NCBI GenBank assembly: GCA_964354365.1
Contig: CAYGZM010000146.1
Coordinates: 1-9,588 of the forward strand
Direction: 5' to 3'
Source: CAYGZM01 sp964354365
GTDB lineage: Bacteria > Planctomycetota > Phycisphaerae > Sedimentisphaerales > Anaerobacaceae
DNA length: 9,588 nt
The notes below the pieces were generated by a model, which was not told where the DNA came from, searched no databases, and saw only the letters and a list, made by a program, of their open reading frames with translations. Both the position numbers and the translations under genes were made by a program. How positions within the stretch are numbered: the first letter of the stretch is position 1; every line of letters begins with the position of its first letter. Below, in pieces: positions 1-6,415 of this stretch.

Positions 1-82
1 AGCGGGGAGCCGGACAAGGGGAAATTCACATTATGAAGCCATCATTTTGTGCTGAAGGCCTTTGGCCAGTTGCTCTTGATCG

Positions 83-109
83 CGGATTACGCAGATTATA
101 CGGATTTGG
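83..109. repeat. Three degenerate 9-bp tandem units
   Basis: Three consecutive 9-mers read CGGATTACG, CAGATTATA and CGGATTTGG. They lie in the non-coding stretch (1-207) downstream of the restriction operon. The pattern resembles the 'GCGGATTACGCAGATTA' type of intergenic repeat that I recall from many environmental genomes; that link is from memory. No ORF or RNA gene is recognisable in 1-207. Confidence 0.45.
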
Positions 110-110
110 G

Positions 111-146
111 CATACGAGTATATAAGTGTATGCGTATATACTTATG
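111..146. repeat. AT-rich inverted repeat downstream of hsdMS
   Basis: AGTATATA (117-124) pairs perfectly with TATATACT (135-142) around a 10-nt loop. Outside a 2-nt bulge, CATA (111-114) pairs with TATG (143-146). The structure begins about 60 nt after the hsdMS stop codon, so it could sit in the 3' end of the operon transcript. There is no T-run on the minus-strand side, so it is not a convincing Rho-independent terminator. A protein-binding palindrome is the alternative. Confidence 0.4.
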
Positions 147-207
147 GGGCGCCATACGAAATGAGGTTTTGGGGTAAGCGGTTATTTGGTTGCGGATAAG
201 CTGAACT

Positions 208-2670
208 TTAGGCCCAGAGGGCTGAAATGGCGGCGGAGATTTTGTTTTGGAAGATTTCGATGAGTTTTTTGTTTTCGGTGACGATTTTCTGCTCGGTTTC
301 GATTTGGGAGACGATTTGCTTTTGGTCTTCGAGGGGAGGGAGAGGAATCTTTTGACTTTTTATGAAACTCAAGTTTGCCATTCTGAATTTGCCAGAGCCA
401 AGCAACATGAAATTGGGATATAGTGTTTGGGCAGCGTAAAAAAGGAATTCTGGCAAAAGCTGTTTCTCATCTATCGGATAGAGGGCTGCGATGTTTTGAT
501 TAGTGGTTGACCCGAAAGCAAGAAATGCTGTCTTGCCGATAGTTGCACCGACCAAAGCAATCAGCGTGGTCTTGGGTTTAAGCATCTTAGCAGCAGAATT
601 ATCTAAGCCCTTTTCCGTTATAAACTCCGCAGCTTCATAAACAAAATGATCTTTGCATACAGTAGAGCCGAGCCAAGGGATTTTACCACCCCAATACTCT
701 GACACATTTCTGCTTGGGGTGCCACCGGATTGGACGATGGCAACTTTTTCGAGTTCTATCATCGGCCAGGATGGGTTGATTTTTATTGTGGGTTTGTAGG
801 ATTGGGTGATTTGGCGGGCGGCGTCGATGATTTTTTGATAGCCATCGATTTCGGCGACGATTTTTTCCTGAACTTCGAGAGGAGGAAGGGGGATTTTTGT
901 TTCCTTCAATTTTGAAAAGTGCCTTTTATAGCCATCTGATACAATCGGCCTTGCCTTAAGAAGATAGAAAAGAAATTTCGGTAGCAATCCTTCATTCATC
1001 TTTAGGATTTTTATCCCATCCGCACCTTGAACAAATGGGTGATCGACATACTTGACAGCACAAGTATGATCTCCAAAAATAACTAGCGGGTTACCCTCGT
1101 CAATGAGGGCAGCCTTATCATCGGTCCATCCAGATATATCATTCTGAGATTGATCAATGATTGGATATTTACCTTTTTCGCAGAAATCTGCTTTCTGCAA
1201 TTTCGTAGGCGGTGTTATTGTCCGTACTATTTCCGCAAGAATGACAAAGGGCCATTCGCCCTTTTGCTGCTCGAATTTTCTATATCTGTCGCCGGAGAGG
1301 TTGTAGTCGTTGGATTGGGCGATTTGGGATTTAGGGACGGCGTGGGCGAAGGAAGAAATGTCGGATTTAGGATTCAGAATTAGGTCCTTCGACTCGCCTG
1401 CGGCTCGCTCAGGATGACGCTGGGCGTCAATTTCAGATTTAAGATTTGAGAGGGTACCGATTTTCGATTTATAGAGAGTGAGGCATTTTTGCGCGAGAGG
1501 CAAGTCGTTTTTGTCGATGGGTCGGCGCTGGGCGCCGAGGTCGAAACCATCGTTTTCGATTTTGACGAAGAGGATTTTATCGATTCGCTTGGCCAGCGAT
1601 TTATCCATTAGAAGGATAGAGGTTTTGACGCCGGAATAGGGATTAAAGACACCTGCGGGGAGAGAAACAACGGCCCAGAGGTAATTATCGATGAGCATTT
1701 TGCGGAGGGCCTTGTAGGCGTTCTGGGACTGGAAGATTATGCCTTCGGGGACGATTACGCCTGCACGGCCGGAGGGGTTTAGGTGTTCGGCGATGTAATC
1801 GACAAAGAGGACTTCGCTTCTTTTGGCCTGGATGGAGAAACGAGTATGGGGGCGGATGCCGCCTTTGGGCGACATAAAGGGGGGATTGGCCATAATGACG
1901 TCAAAGGTTTCATTCCATTTATCTTCGTAAGTCAGTGTATCGTATTCGTGGATTTTGGGGTTGGCGAACCCGTGAAGATACATATTCACGAGAGATAGAC
2001 GCACCATATCATAGGAGATGTCGTAGCCGACGAAATTATTCATCAGACGCTGCTTTTGGGTGTTAGACAGCTTCCGATTGTTCTTGAGGATATGCTTATA
2101 TGCGGAGATAAGGAAGCCGGCGGTTCCACAGGCGGGGTCGAGGACGGATTCATTGAGCTGCGGGTCAACGACTTTGACGATGAAGTCGATTATGTGGCGA
2201 GGGGTTCGGAACTGGCCGGCATCGCCCTGAGAGGACAGGACGGAGAGGAGATATTCAAAGGCATCGCCCAACTTTTCGCTGTGGTCGTAAGTAAAGCCGC
2301 TTATTTCCTTCAAAAACAAGCGAAGGGTTTCAGGGTCACGATAAGGAAGAAAGGCGTTTTTGAAAATATCCCTAAAAAGTTGCGGGACATTAGGATTCTG
2401 GTTCATCTTGACAAGGGCTTCGGCGTAAAGATTTAGAAGCTCGCCCCTTATGCGCGGGTTGAAGATGGAGGACCAGGAGTATTTTTCGAAATCGCCTCTA
2501 AAAAAGGAGGGTTTGCCGCCCTGGTAAACAGACAATTGGTCCATATCGTCCATAAACTTGTAGATGAGGGCGATGGTTATCTGTTCGACCTGGGATTTGG
2601 GGTCGGGGATTTTGCCTACGAGGATGTCGCGGCAGTTGTCGATTTTTCTTTTGGTTTCGGCATCAAGCAT
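208..2670 (-). CDS. hsdM: Type I restriction-modification HsdM-HsdS fusion (N6-adenine methyltransferase with specificity subunit)
   Basis: This 820-residue protein should methylate adenine in a bipartite DNA site and guide HsdR. Residues 1-115 are an HsdM-type helical N-terminus. Residues 125-410 are the N6-adenine methyltransferase, with the AdoMet motif DPACGTAGFL at 178-187 and the catalytic NPPF at 262-265. A linker at about 408-460 is followed by two HsdS target-recognition domains, at about 472-600 and 634-780. Each ends in the same 'KIPLPPLE.Q' motif (592-601 and 774-783) leading into a conserved helix, so the specificity half is complete rather than a half-subunit. Normal HsdM is about 500 residues and HsdS about 400, usually as separate genes. 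The start lies 9 nt after the hsdR stop with no clear Shine-Dalgarno, suggesting translational coupling. Part of the linker is encoded by a genomic repeat (see 1372-1439). No internal stop or frameshift is visible, so the gene appears intact. Family assignment is firm; function of the fused form is inferred. Confidence 0.93.
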   Translation of the reverse strand: MLDAETKRKIDNCRDILVGKIPDPKSQVEQITIALIYKFMDDMDQLSVYQGGKPSFFRGDFEKYSWSSIFNPRIRGELLNLYAEALVKMNQNPNVPQLFRDIFKNAFLPYRDPETLRLFLKEISGFTYDHSEKLGDAFEYLLSVLSSQGDAGQFRTPRHIIDFIVKVVDPQLNESVLDPACGTAGFLISAYKHILKNNRKLSNTQKQRLMNNFVGYDISYDMVRLSLVNMYLHGFANPKIHEYDTLTYEDKWNETFDVIMANPPFMSPKGGIRPHTRFSIQAKRSEVLFVDYIAEHLNPSGRAGVIVPEGIIFQSQNAYKALRKMLIDNYLWAVVSLPAGVFNPYSGVKTSILLMDKSLAKRIDKILFVKIENDGFDLGAQRRPIDKNDLPLAQKCLTLYKSKIGTLSNLKSEIDAQRHPERAAGESKDLILNPKSDISSFAHAVPKSQIAQSNDYNLSGDRYRKFEQQKGEWPFVILAEIVRTITPPTKLQKADFCEKGKYPIIDQSQNDISGWTDDKAALIDEGNPLVIFGDHTCAVKYVDHPFVQGADGIKILKMNEGLLPKFLFYLLKARPIVSDGYKRHFSKLKETKIPLPPLEVQEKIVAEIDGYQKIIDAARQITQSYKPTIKINPSWPMIELEKVAIVQSGGTPSRNVSEYWGGKIPWLGSTVCKDHFVYEAAEFITEKGLDNSAAKMLKPKTTLIALVGATIGKTAFLAFGSTTNQNIAALYPIDEKQLLPEFLFYAAQTLYPNFMLLGSGKFRMANLSFIKSQKIPLPPLEDQKQIVSQIETEQKIVTENKKLIEIFQNKISAAISALWA
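1372..1439. repeat. Repeat module D copy inside hsdMS
   Basis: The 48-nt core (1382-1429) matches the intergenic copies at 5487-5534 and 6061-6108 with one difference, T instead of G at 1421. Read on the minus strand in the gene's frame it encodes DAQRHPERAAGESKDL (about residues 415-430), in the linker between the methyltransferase and the first target-recognition domain. TTCAGA occurs on both sides (1373-1378 and 1432-1437). The right flank (1431-1446, TTTCAGATTTAAGATT) is identical to the left flank of the 5487 copy, so the module carries AT-rich edges as well as the core. Confidence 0.9.
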
Positions 2671-2679
2671 AAATTGGGA

Positions 2680-5190
2680 TCAGGCCACATATTTATTTAA
2701 GGGTATGTAATCCTTCACGTATTCGGGTATCAGTTTGCGCAAGTCTTTGGTCAGAGCGTTGAAGTCGTCATAGGTTGGGCTTGTTGCGAAATCGGCGTAT
2801 CTTTTGGATTCGACTATTTCGCGGACTTTAGGGTCTGTGACATAAGCCTTGAGGAAGTTTTTGACCGGCAAAACATAATCTGAGGGAGGTTTATAGATAG
2901 AGATAAATTTCTGACATTCTTCTTCGAGCAGTTCCTCTTTGGTCTTGAAGGCGGGGATGAAGCCGAAGATCTTTTCGAGGATTTCGCGGAGCGTGAGGCG
3001 TCTATCAAGCTGGACGGCTTTTCGGAGTTTTTCGAGGTTGAAGAAGTCTTCGGGGCGTTCGAAGATATTCTCGAGGATGTAGGTTTCGGCGGCATCGAAA
3101 TCGCCGTCGGTGACTTTCTGCGTTAGGAATTCATTCTTTTTGACAACCTGTTCGAATTTACCGAAGAATTCCCTGTCGATGCGCATACCATCGAGGCCAA
3201 CCGGGGATTCAACAAGGGTTTTTAAGGGGTCCGGACGAACACTATCGTATTCCGGTATATGCACGAGTGGCGGATCTATTCCACCGCCTCCACCGGTTCC
3301 GGCAGGGAGTTCAATGACCTCATCATAGTTATATTTTTTCTCGAAGTACTCACAGTTTGCGAAAAAGTCAAAGAGTTTGAAGCGTTCTTTTGGTCTGGCA
3401 ATGAGTTCGGTATCGGCGGAAGCGGTTCTTTGTTTGTATTCGAAGGAGAATTTTCTTGTTCCGCGGCCTTTGATCTGGACGAAATCCTGCGGGGAGAAAA
3501 TCGGGCGCATAAGGCAGAGGTTGAGAATGTCTTCGCAGTCGTAGCCGGTTGTCATCATACCGACGGTGACGCAGACCCTTGTCTTGCTGGATTTATAGGA
3601 ATCGAGCCATTTTGTATGGCCGTTGAGGTTATTGTTGGCGAAATTCATGGCGAATTGCTGGGAGTCGGTGATTCTGCTTGTGACCTGGAGGGCAAGGTCG
3701 GAATTGTATCTGCCGGGCCAGATCAGAAGGGCCATATCATTCAAGGTTTTAGTTATTTTAGCGGCGTGGTCTTGACTGACGCAGAAGATGATGGTTTTTC
3801 CGACTTCGGCGGTGAGCGGGTCCGTAAGGGCGTTTTTCAAGAAGGTCTCGCAGAAGATTTTGTTGGTTTTTTCGGAGAAGAACCTTCGTTCAAAGTCCTT
3901 ATGGACGAAGATTTTTTCTTTTTCTTCGCCGTCCTGGTCGGTGACAATAACGGAGTAACCTTCATCGGATAACAGTTGTGTTGTTATTTGGGTTCTGGCG
4001 TCGATGACGATGGGGTTAATCAAATATCCTTCGCGGACGCCGTCAACGAGCGAATATCTGCAGGTGGGGTCGCTCGATTCACAGCCGAAGGTTTTATAAG
4101 TGTCGAGAAGGATTCTTCTCTCGATTTCTCTTGGGTCTCTTTGGTTTATATTCTTGATGTTCTTGAGGTAGTCCTTTGGGGTGGCGGTGAGGCCGAGCTT
4201 ATAGCCGATGAAGTACTCGAATACGGCTCGGCTGTTGCCGCCGATGCTGCGGTGAGATTCGTCGGAGATGACAAGGTCAAAATCGGTGGGGCTGAAAAGC
4301 CGTTTGTATTTGTTATCCGAAAGAAGCGATTGAATGGTTGTAACCACGATTTCGGCTCTATTCCAGTCGTCACGGGTTTGTTTGTAGATTACGGTCGAAA
4401 AATCGTTTTTGAGGTATCTGTTCAGGTTCTTGTGTGCCTGCGTTTCAAGCTCGAGACGGTCAACCAGAAAGAGGACTCGTTTGGCGTTTGAGGTTCGCAG
4501 AAACAGTTTCATAACGGCGGCGGCAATGAGGGTTTTTCCGGTGCCGGTTGCCATTTCGAAAAGGAAACGCGATTTGCCTTTGCCGACCGCGTCCTGAATG
4601 GAGCGGACTGCCCTGACCTGATAAGGGCGGAGAAGTTTAAGACCATTTTCCTTGAGGAAAGCGTCTCTCTGAGTTTCATCGAGCCAGCGGGGATCGGATT
4701 TATAATCGGGTTTCTGGGTGAGGAGAATATAGTCCTGGTCGATGAGTTCATTCGTGAGAATGGCGGGGTTGGGTCTGAAGCGCTTTTTATGGGCGATGGA
4801 TTCGAGGGTGGGAAAGGATGTTATTACATCCGGGTTTCCAGTTTCGATATCCCAGAAGTAATGAAGGTTGCCGTTGGAGAGAATAACAAAGCGGACTTTC
4901 AGACTATTAGCATATTTTCTGGCCTGTTCCTTGCCGTCGAGGGGATCTTTTTCTTCCCTCTTGGCTTCGAGAACAACTATGGGGAATTTGTCTTCATCAA
5001 GAAGCAGAAAATCAACGTAGCCCTTGGTTGTTTTTTCAAAATCCTCGCCGAATTGGTCGAGGGAAGTTGCGGTGATTTTTACGGCATTTTCGAGGGTTAT
5101 GTTTGCAGGGGCTGCATCGGTGTCGAGAAAGCGCCAAGCAGCTTGTTCGAGCAGCTTGTTTATCTTTATCCTGGCTTTTGCCTCTTTCAT
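2680..5190 (-). CDS. hsdR: Type I restriction enzyme HsdR, EcoEI-like (endonuclease and DNA translocase)
   Basis: This 836-residue restriction and motor subunit translocates DNA using ATP and cuts it when bound to the methyltransferase/specificity complex on unmodified DNA. The N-terminal PD-(D/E)xK nuclease shows D60 (YVDFLLL) and E75-A-K77 (VLEAKR). The superfamily 2 motor follows: Walker A ATGTGKT at 214-220, DESH at 310-313, LTATP at 334-338, the TTGYD region at 547-551, and motif VI QIKGRGTR at 572-579. Residues from about 665 to the end resemble the EcoEI R C-terminal domain that docks to the methyltransferase. A glycine run (632-637) links motor and C-terminus. The length is normal for the EcoEI-like (type IB) group. 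The chosen ATG directly precedes the conserved 'KINKLLEQAAWRF' start, so little upstream sequence can be missing. There is no Shine-Dalgarno before it; a -10-like TACAAT sits 8-13 nt upstream. It is the first gene of the operon with hsdMS, and all catalytic motifs are present. Confidence 0.95.
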   Translation of the reverse strand: MKEAKARIKINKLLEQAAWRFLDTDAAPANITLENAVKITATSLDQFGEDFEKTTKGYVDFLLLDEDKFPIVVLEAKREEKDPLDGKEQARKYANSLKVRFVILSNGNLHYFWDIETGNPDVITSFPTLESIAHKKRFRPNPAILTNELIDQDYILLTQKPDYKSDPRWLDETQRDAFLKENGLKLLRPYQVRAVRSIQDAVGKGKSRFLFEMATGTGKTLIAAAVMKLFLRTSNAKRVLFLVDRLELETQAHKNLNRYLKNDFSTVIYKQTRDDWNRAEIVVTTIQSLLSDNKYKRLFSPTDFDLVISDESHRSIGGNSRAVFEYFIGYKLGLTATPKDYLKNIKNINQRDPREIERRILLDTYKTFGCESSDPTCRYSLVDGVREGYLINPIVIDARTQITTQLLSDEGYSVIVTDQDGEEKEKIFVHKDFERRFFSEKTNKIFCETFLKNALTDPLTAEVGKTIIFCVSQDHAAKITKTLNDMALLIWPGRYNSDLALQVTSRITDSQQFAMNFANNNLNGHTKWLDSYKSSKTRVCVTVGMMTTGYDCEDILNLCLMRPIFSPQDFVQIKGRGTRKFSFEYKQRTASADTELIARPKERFKLFDFFANCEYFEKKYNYDEVIELPAGTGGGGGIDPPLVHIPEYDSVRPDPLKTLVESPVGLDGMRIDREFFGKFEQVVKKNEFLTQKVTDGDFDAAETYILENIFERPEDFFNLEKLRKAVQLDRRLTLREILEKIFGFIPAFKTKEELLEEECQKFISIYKPPSDYVLPVKNFLKAYVTDPKVREIVESKRYADFATSPTYDDFNALTKDLRKLIPEYVKDYIPLNKYVA

Positions 5191-5197
5191 GGCAACT

Positions 5198-5229
5198 ATT
5201 GTATATTAAGGAGGCGGGAAACCAAGCAA
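5198..5229 (-). promoter_or_regulatory. Possible promoter of the hsdR-hsdMS operon
   Basis: On the minus strand, TACAAT (5203 to 5198) lies 8-13 nt before the hsdR ATG, and TATACA overlaps it (5205 to 5200). A weak -35-like TTGCTT is at 5229 to 5224, 18 nt from TATACA and 20 nt from TACAAT. With no Shine-Dalgarno present, the TACAAT position would fit a leaderless transcript starting at or near the ATG. This rests on short motif matches only. Confidence 0.25.
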
Positions 5230-5288
5230 TAAAAATGCGGGGAAATACGGAGGTTTGGGTGTGGGATGAATTTTGGGGTGGACATAGT

Positions 5289-5326
5289 CGCCGTTGGGAC
5301 GGCGAACATGGGCGGGGACGCCCATG
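5289..5326. repeat. Two adjacent hairpins (module A0 and a CGCCGT hairpin)
   Basis: CGCCGT (5289-5294) pairs with ACGGCG (5299-5304) around TGGG. Immediately after, CATGGGCG (5307-5314) pairs with CGCCCATG (5319-5326) around GGGA. The second is a variant of the CACGGGC hairpin with a paired C-to-T/G-to-A change in the stem, and it is followed by the same CCACGAA tail. Confidence 0.75.
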
Positions 5327-5333
5327 CCACGAA

Positions 5334-5352
5334 CACGGGCAGAATGCCCGTG
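5334..5352. repeat. Module A1 hairpin
   Basis: CACGGGC (5334-5340) pairs perfectly with GCCCGTG (5346-5352) around AGAAT. It is followed by CCATGA. It belongs to a family of five near-identical copies in this window plus the A0 variant. Confidence 0.8.
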
Positions 5353-5396
5353 CCATGACGAATATGACCCGCAGTACAGGTGTGCGGAATAAAGAG

Positions 5397-5419
5397 GCCC
5401 CGCCCAGGGGTGGCGGGGC
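5397..5419. repeat. Module B1 hairpin
   Basis: GCCCCGCC (5397-5404) pairs perfectly with GGCGGGGC (5412-5419) around a 7-nt loop. The same 8-bp stem recurs at 5789-5811 and 6393-6415 with loop CACAGGT instead of CAGGGGT. No T-run follows, so it is not an obvious terminator. Confidence 0.8.
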
Positions 5420-5436
5420 TAACCAACGGAGTCGGG

Positions 5437-5460
5437 GGAATCTGGCTTTGGATGGGGGGG
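5437..5460. repeat. Module C1 block
   Basis: GGAATCTGGCTTTGGATGGG followed by further G residues. Copies lie at 5829-5855 and 6010-6036. In the first two cases it follows module B after a short AACGGAGT(C/G)GG joint; in the third it follows module A4 directly. Confidence 0.75.
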
Positions 5461-5464
5461 AGGG

Positions 5465-5558
5465 AATGGATTTCAGATTTAAGATTAGGTCCTTCGACTC
5501 GCCTGCGGCTCGCTCAGGATGACGCGGGGCGTCAATTTAAGATTGGGTCAAGGGGGGG
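5465..5558. repeat. Module D1, full copy
   Basis: This 94-nt block matches 6039-6132 with one mismatch. Its 48-nt core (5487-5534) also occurs in hsdMS. ATTTAAGATT flanks the core perfectly on both sides (5477-5486 and 5535-5544). Within the core, GACGC (5521-5525) pairs with GCGTC (5529-5533). The block ends in a run of seven G. Confidence 0.9.
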
Positions 5559-5571
5559 ATTTAGGGTGACA

Positions 5572-5649
5572 TGGAGAGGGGTCGGACAAATCGGACAGGT
5601 AGGACCAGTTGGACAGGTTGGACTAATGGGGGACGGCGCGGGGTGGGGG
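5572..5649. repeat. Module G1, 9-bp tandem units
   Basis: After GGAGAGGGG come five 9-mers (5582-5626): TCGGACAAA, TCGGACAGG, TAGGACCAG, TTGGACAGG and TTGGACTAA. A GGGACGGCGCGGGG tail then ends the module. The second copy is at 6142-6210. Confidence 0.8.
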
Positions 5650-5731
5650 TAAAATCATGCGTCGGCGTTCCGGCGACGGCTAAACGGGGAGTGGGTGAAG
5701 AGGATGCTCCGGGGCGGCATTTGTTAGAACG

Positions 5732-5776
5732 CACGGGCAGAATGCCCGTGGTACGAACACGGGCTGGAAGCCCGTG
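5732..5776. repeat. Module A2 and A3 hairpins in tandem
   Basis: Two CACGGGC/GCCCGTG hairpins lie at 5732-5750 (loop AGAAT) and 5758-5776 (loop TGGAA), separated by GTACGAA. From A3 onward the sequence (5758-5822) matches 6362-6426 with about three mismatches, so A and B move or copy together. Confidence 0.8.
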
Positions 5777-5788
5777 CCACGAAATAAG

Positions 5789-5811
5789 GCCCCGCCCACA
5801 GGTGGCGGGGC
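5789..5811. repeat. Module B2 hairpin
   Basis: GCCCCGCC (5789-5796) pairs with GGCGGGGC (5804-5811). It follows A3 by 12 nt and is followed by TGATCAACGGAGTGGGC and module C2. Confidence 0.8.
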
Positions 5812-5828
5812 TGATCAACGGAGTGGGC

Positions 5829-5855
5829 GGAATCTGGCTTTGGATGGGGGGTGAG
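5829..5855. repeat. Module C2 block
   Basis: This second copy of the GGAATCTGGCTTTGGATGGG block ends in GGTGAG, like C3. Modules F and E follow it rather than D and G, so the island has at least two different module successions after C. Confidence 0.75.
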
Positions 5856-5892
5856 AAGAGAGAAGTCAGAATTCAGAAGACAGAATACAGAA
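5853..5892. repeat. Module F1 purine-rich repeat
   Basis: This block consists of repeated AGAAG, CAGAA and AGACAGAATACAGAAT elements. The related copy at 6251-6290 has AGAAGACAGAAGACAGAAG. In both cases module E follows within 5-20 nt. Confidence 0.65.
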
Positions 5893-5908
5893 TGGCGAAT
5901 GATGAAAG

Positions 5909-5947
5909 GAGATTGCCTCGCTCGGCTGCGCCTCGCTCGCAATGACT
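5909..5947. repeat. Module E1 (GAGATTGC...GCAATGAC repeat)
   Basis: GAGATTGC at the left end pairs partly with GCAATGAC at the right end, around a GC-rich centre of CTCG/CTGCG elements. A shorter, diverged copy lies at 6295-6329. I recall this type (reverse complement GTCATTGCGAG...GGCAATCTC) as a widespread intergenic repeat in environmental bacteria. Confidence 0.75.
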
Positions 5948-5979
5948 ATCGGGCGGGGAGACAGTGAGAGAGTTTGACT

Positions 5980-5998
5980 CACGGGCAGGATGCCCGTG
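5980..5998. repeat. Module A4 hairpin
   Basis: CACGGGC (5980-5986) pairs with GCCCGTG (5992-5998) around AGGAT. The usual CCAC tail follows, then module C3 directly with no B hairpin between. Confidence 0.8.
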
Positions 5999-6009
5999 CC
6001 ACAAGGGGC

Positions 6010-6036
6010 GGAATCTGGCTTCGGATGGGGGGTGAG
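6010..6036. repeat. Module C3 block
   Basis: This third copy of the GGAATCTGGCTT block differs by T-to-C in the CTTCGGATG stretch. It leads into module D2, as C1 leads into D1. Confidence 0.75.
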
Positions 6037-6038
6037 GA

Positions 6039-6132
6039 AATGGATTTCGGATTTAAGATTAGGTCCTTCGACTCGCCTGCGGCTCGCTCAGGATGACGCG
6101 GGGCGTCAATTTAAGATTGGGTCAAGGGGGGG
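6039..6132. repeat. Module D2, full copy
   Basis: This matches D1 (5465-5558) over 94 nt with one mismatch (CGG instead of CAG in the left flank). ATTTAAGATT again flanks the core (6051-6060 and 6109-6118). The shared flanks suggest D1 and D2 arose by duplication of a larger block rather than by independent insertion. Confidence 0.9.
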
Positions 6133-6141
6133 AGTGAGAAG

Positions 6142-6210
6142 TGGAGAGGGGTTGGACAGATCGGACAGGTTGGAGTTGAACAGGTCGGACTGATGGGACG
6201 GCGCGGGGGG
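6142..6210. repeat. Module G2, 9-bp tandem units
   Basis: After GGAGAGGGG the units are TTGGACAGA, TCGGACAGG, a shortened TTGGAG, TTGAACAGG and TCGGACTGA (6152-6193). The GGGACGGCGCGGGG tail then follows. The short unit shows a 3-nt loss compared with G1. Confidence 0.8.
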
Positions 6211-6250
6211 CGTGAAGCGTGAAGCTTGAATCGGGAGGCGCGGAGCGGCA

Positions 6251-6329
6251 GAGAGAAGACAGAAGACAGAAGACGGAATACAGAATAATGAAGTGAGATT
6301 GCCACGTCGCTGCGCTCCTCACAATGACT
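6251..6329. repeat. Modules F2 and E2
   Basis: F2 (6251-6290) carries AGAAGAC repeats and a GAATACAGAAT end shared with F1. E2 (6295-6329) starts GAGATTGCCACG and ends CACAATGAC, a variant of E1. The F-then-E order matches the copy at 5853-5947. A CGTGAAGCGTGAAGC tandem (6211-6225) precedes them. Confidence 0.7.
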
Positions 6330-6361
6330 GGGGGGTGGTGACATGGTGAGTAGGTTAGATT

Positions 6362-6415
6362 CACGGGCTGGAAGCCCGTGCCACGAAATATGGCCCCGCC
6401 CACAGGTGGCGGGGC
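6362..6415. repeat. Modules A5 and B3
   Basis: CACGGGC (6362-6368) pairs with GCCCGTG (6374-6380) around TGGAA. GCCCCGCC (6393-6400) pairs with GGCGGGGC (6408-6415) around CACAGGT. This is the last repeat pair before the enolase remnant and nearly matches A3-B2. Confidence 0.8.

Noticed and set aside
1365..1450. Repeat in hsdMS as a gene-disrupting insertion
   Set aside because: The reading frame continues through it without a stop, and both target-recognition domains follow intact, so the gene is not broken.
3259..3972. Plus-strand ORF of 237 codons
   Set aside because: It lies wholly inside hsdR on the opposite strand; hsdR shows all helicase and nuclease motifs, so this is a shadow frame.
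5397..5419. Module B hairpins as Rho-independent terminators
   Set aside because: They have strong stems but no T-run on either strand, and three copies lie within a kilobase without matching gene ends; they are better treated as repeats.
5552..5558. G7 tract as a phase-variation switch for the restriction operon
   Set aside because: The tract lies in the non-coding island more than 350 nt upstream of hsdR, is repeated in module D2 with the same length, and is not inside a gene or next to the putative promoter.
5289..6415. Possible CRISPR array in the repeat-rich island
   Set aside because: The repeats are of several different families with irregular spacing; there are no unique spacers of constant length and no cas genes nearby.
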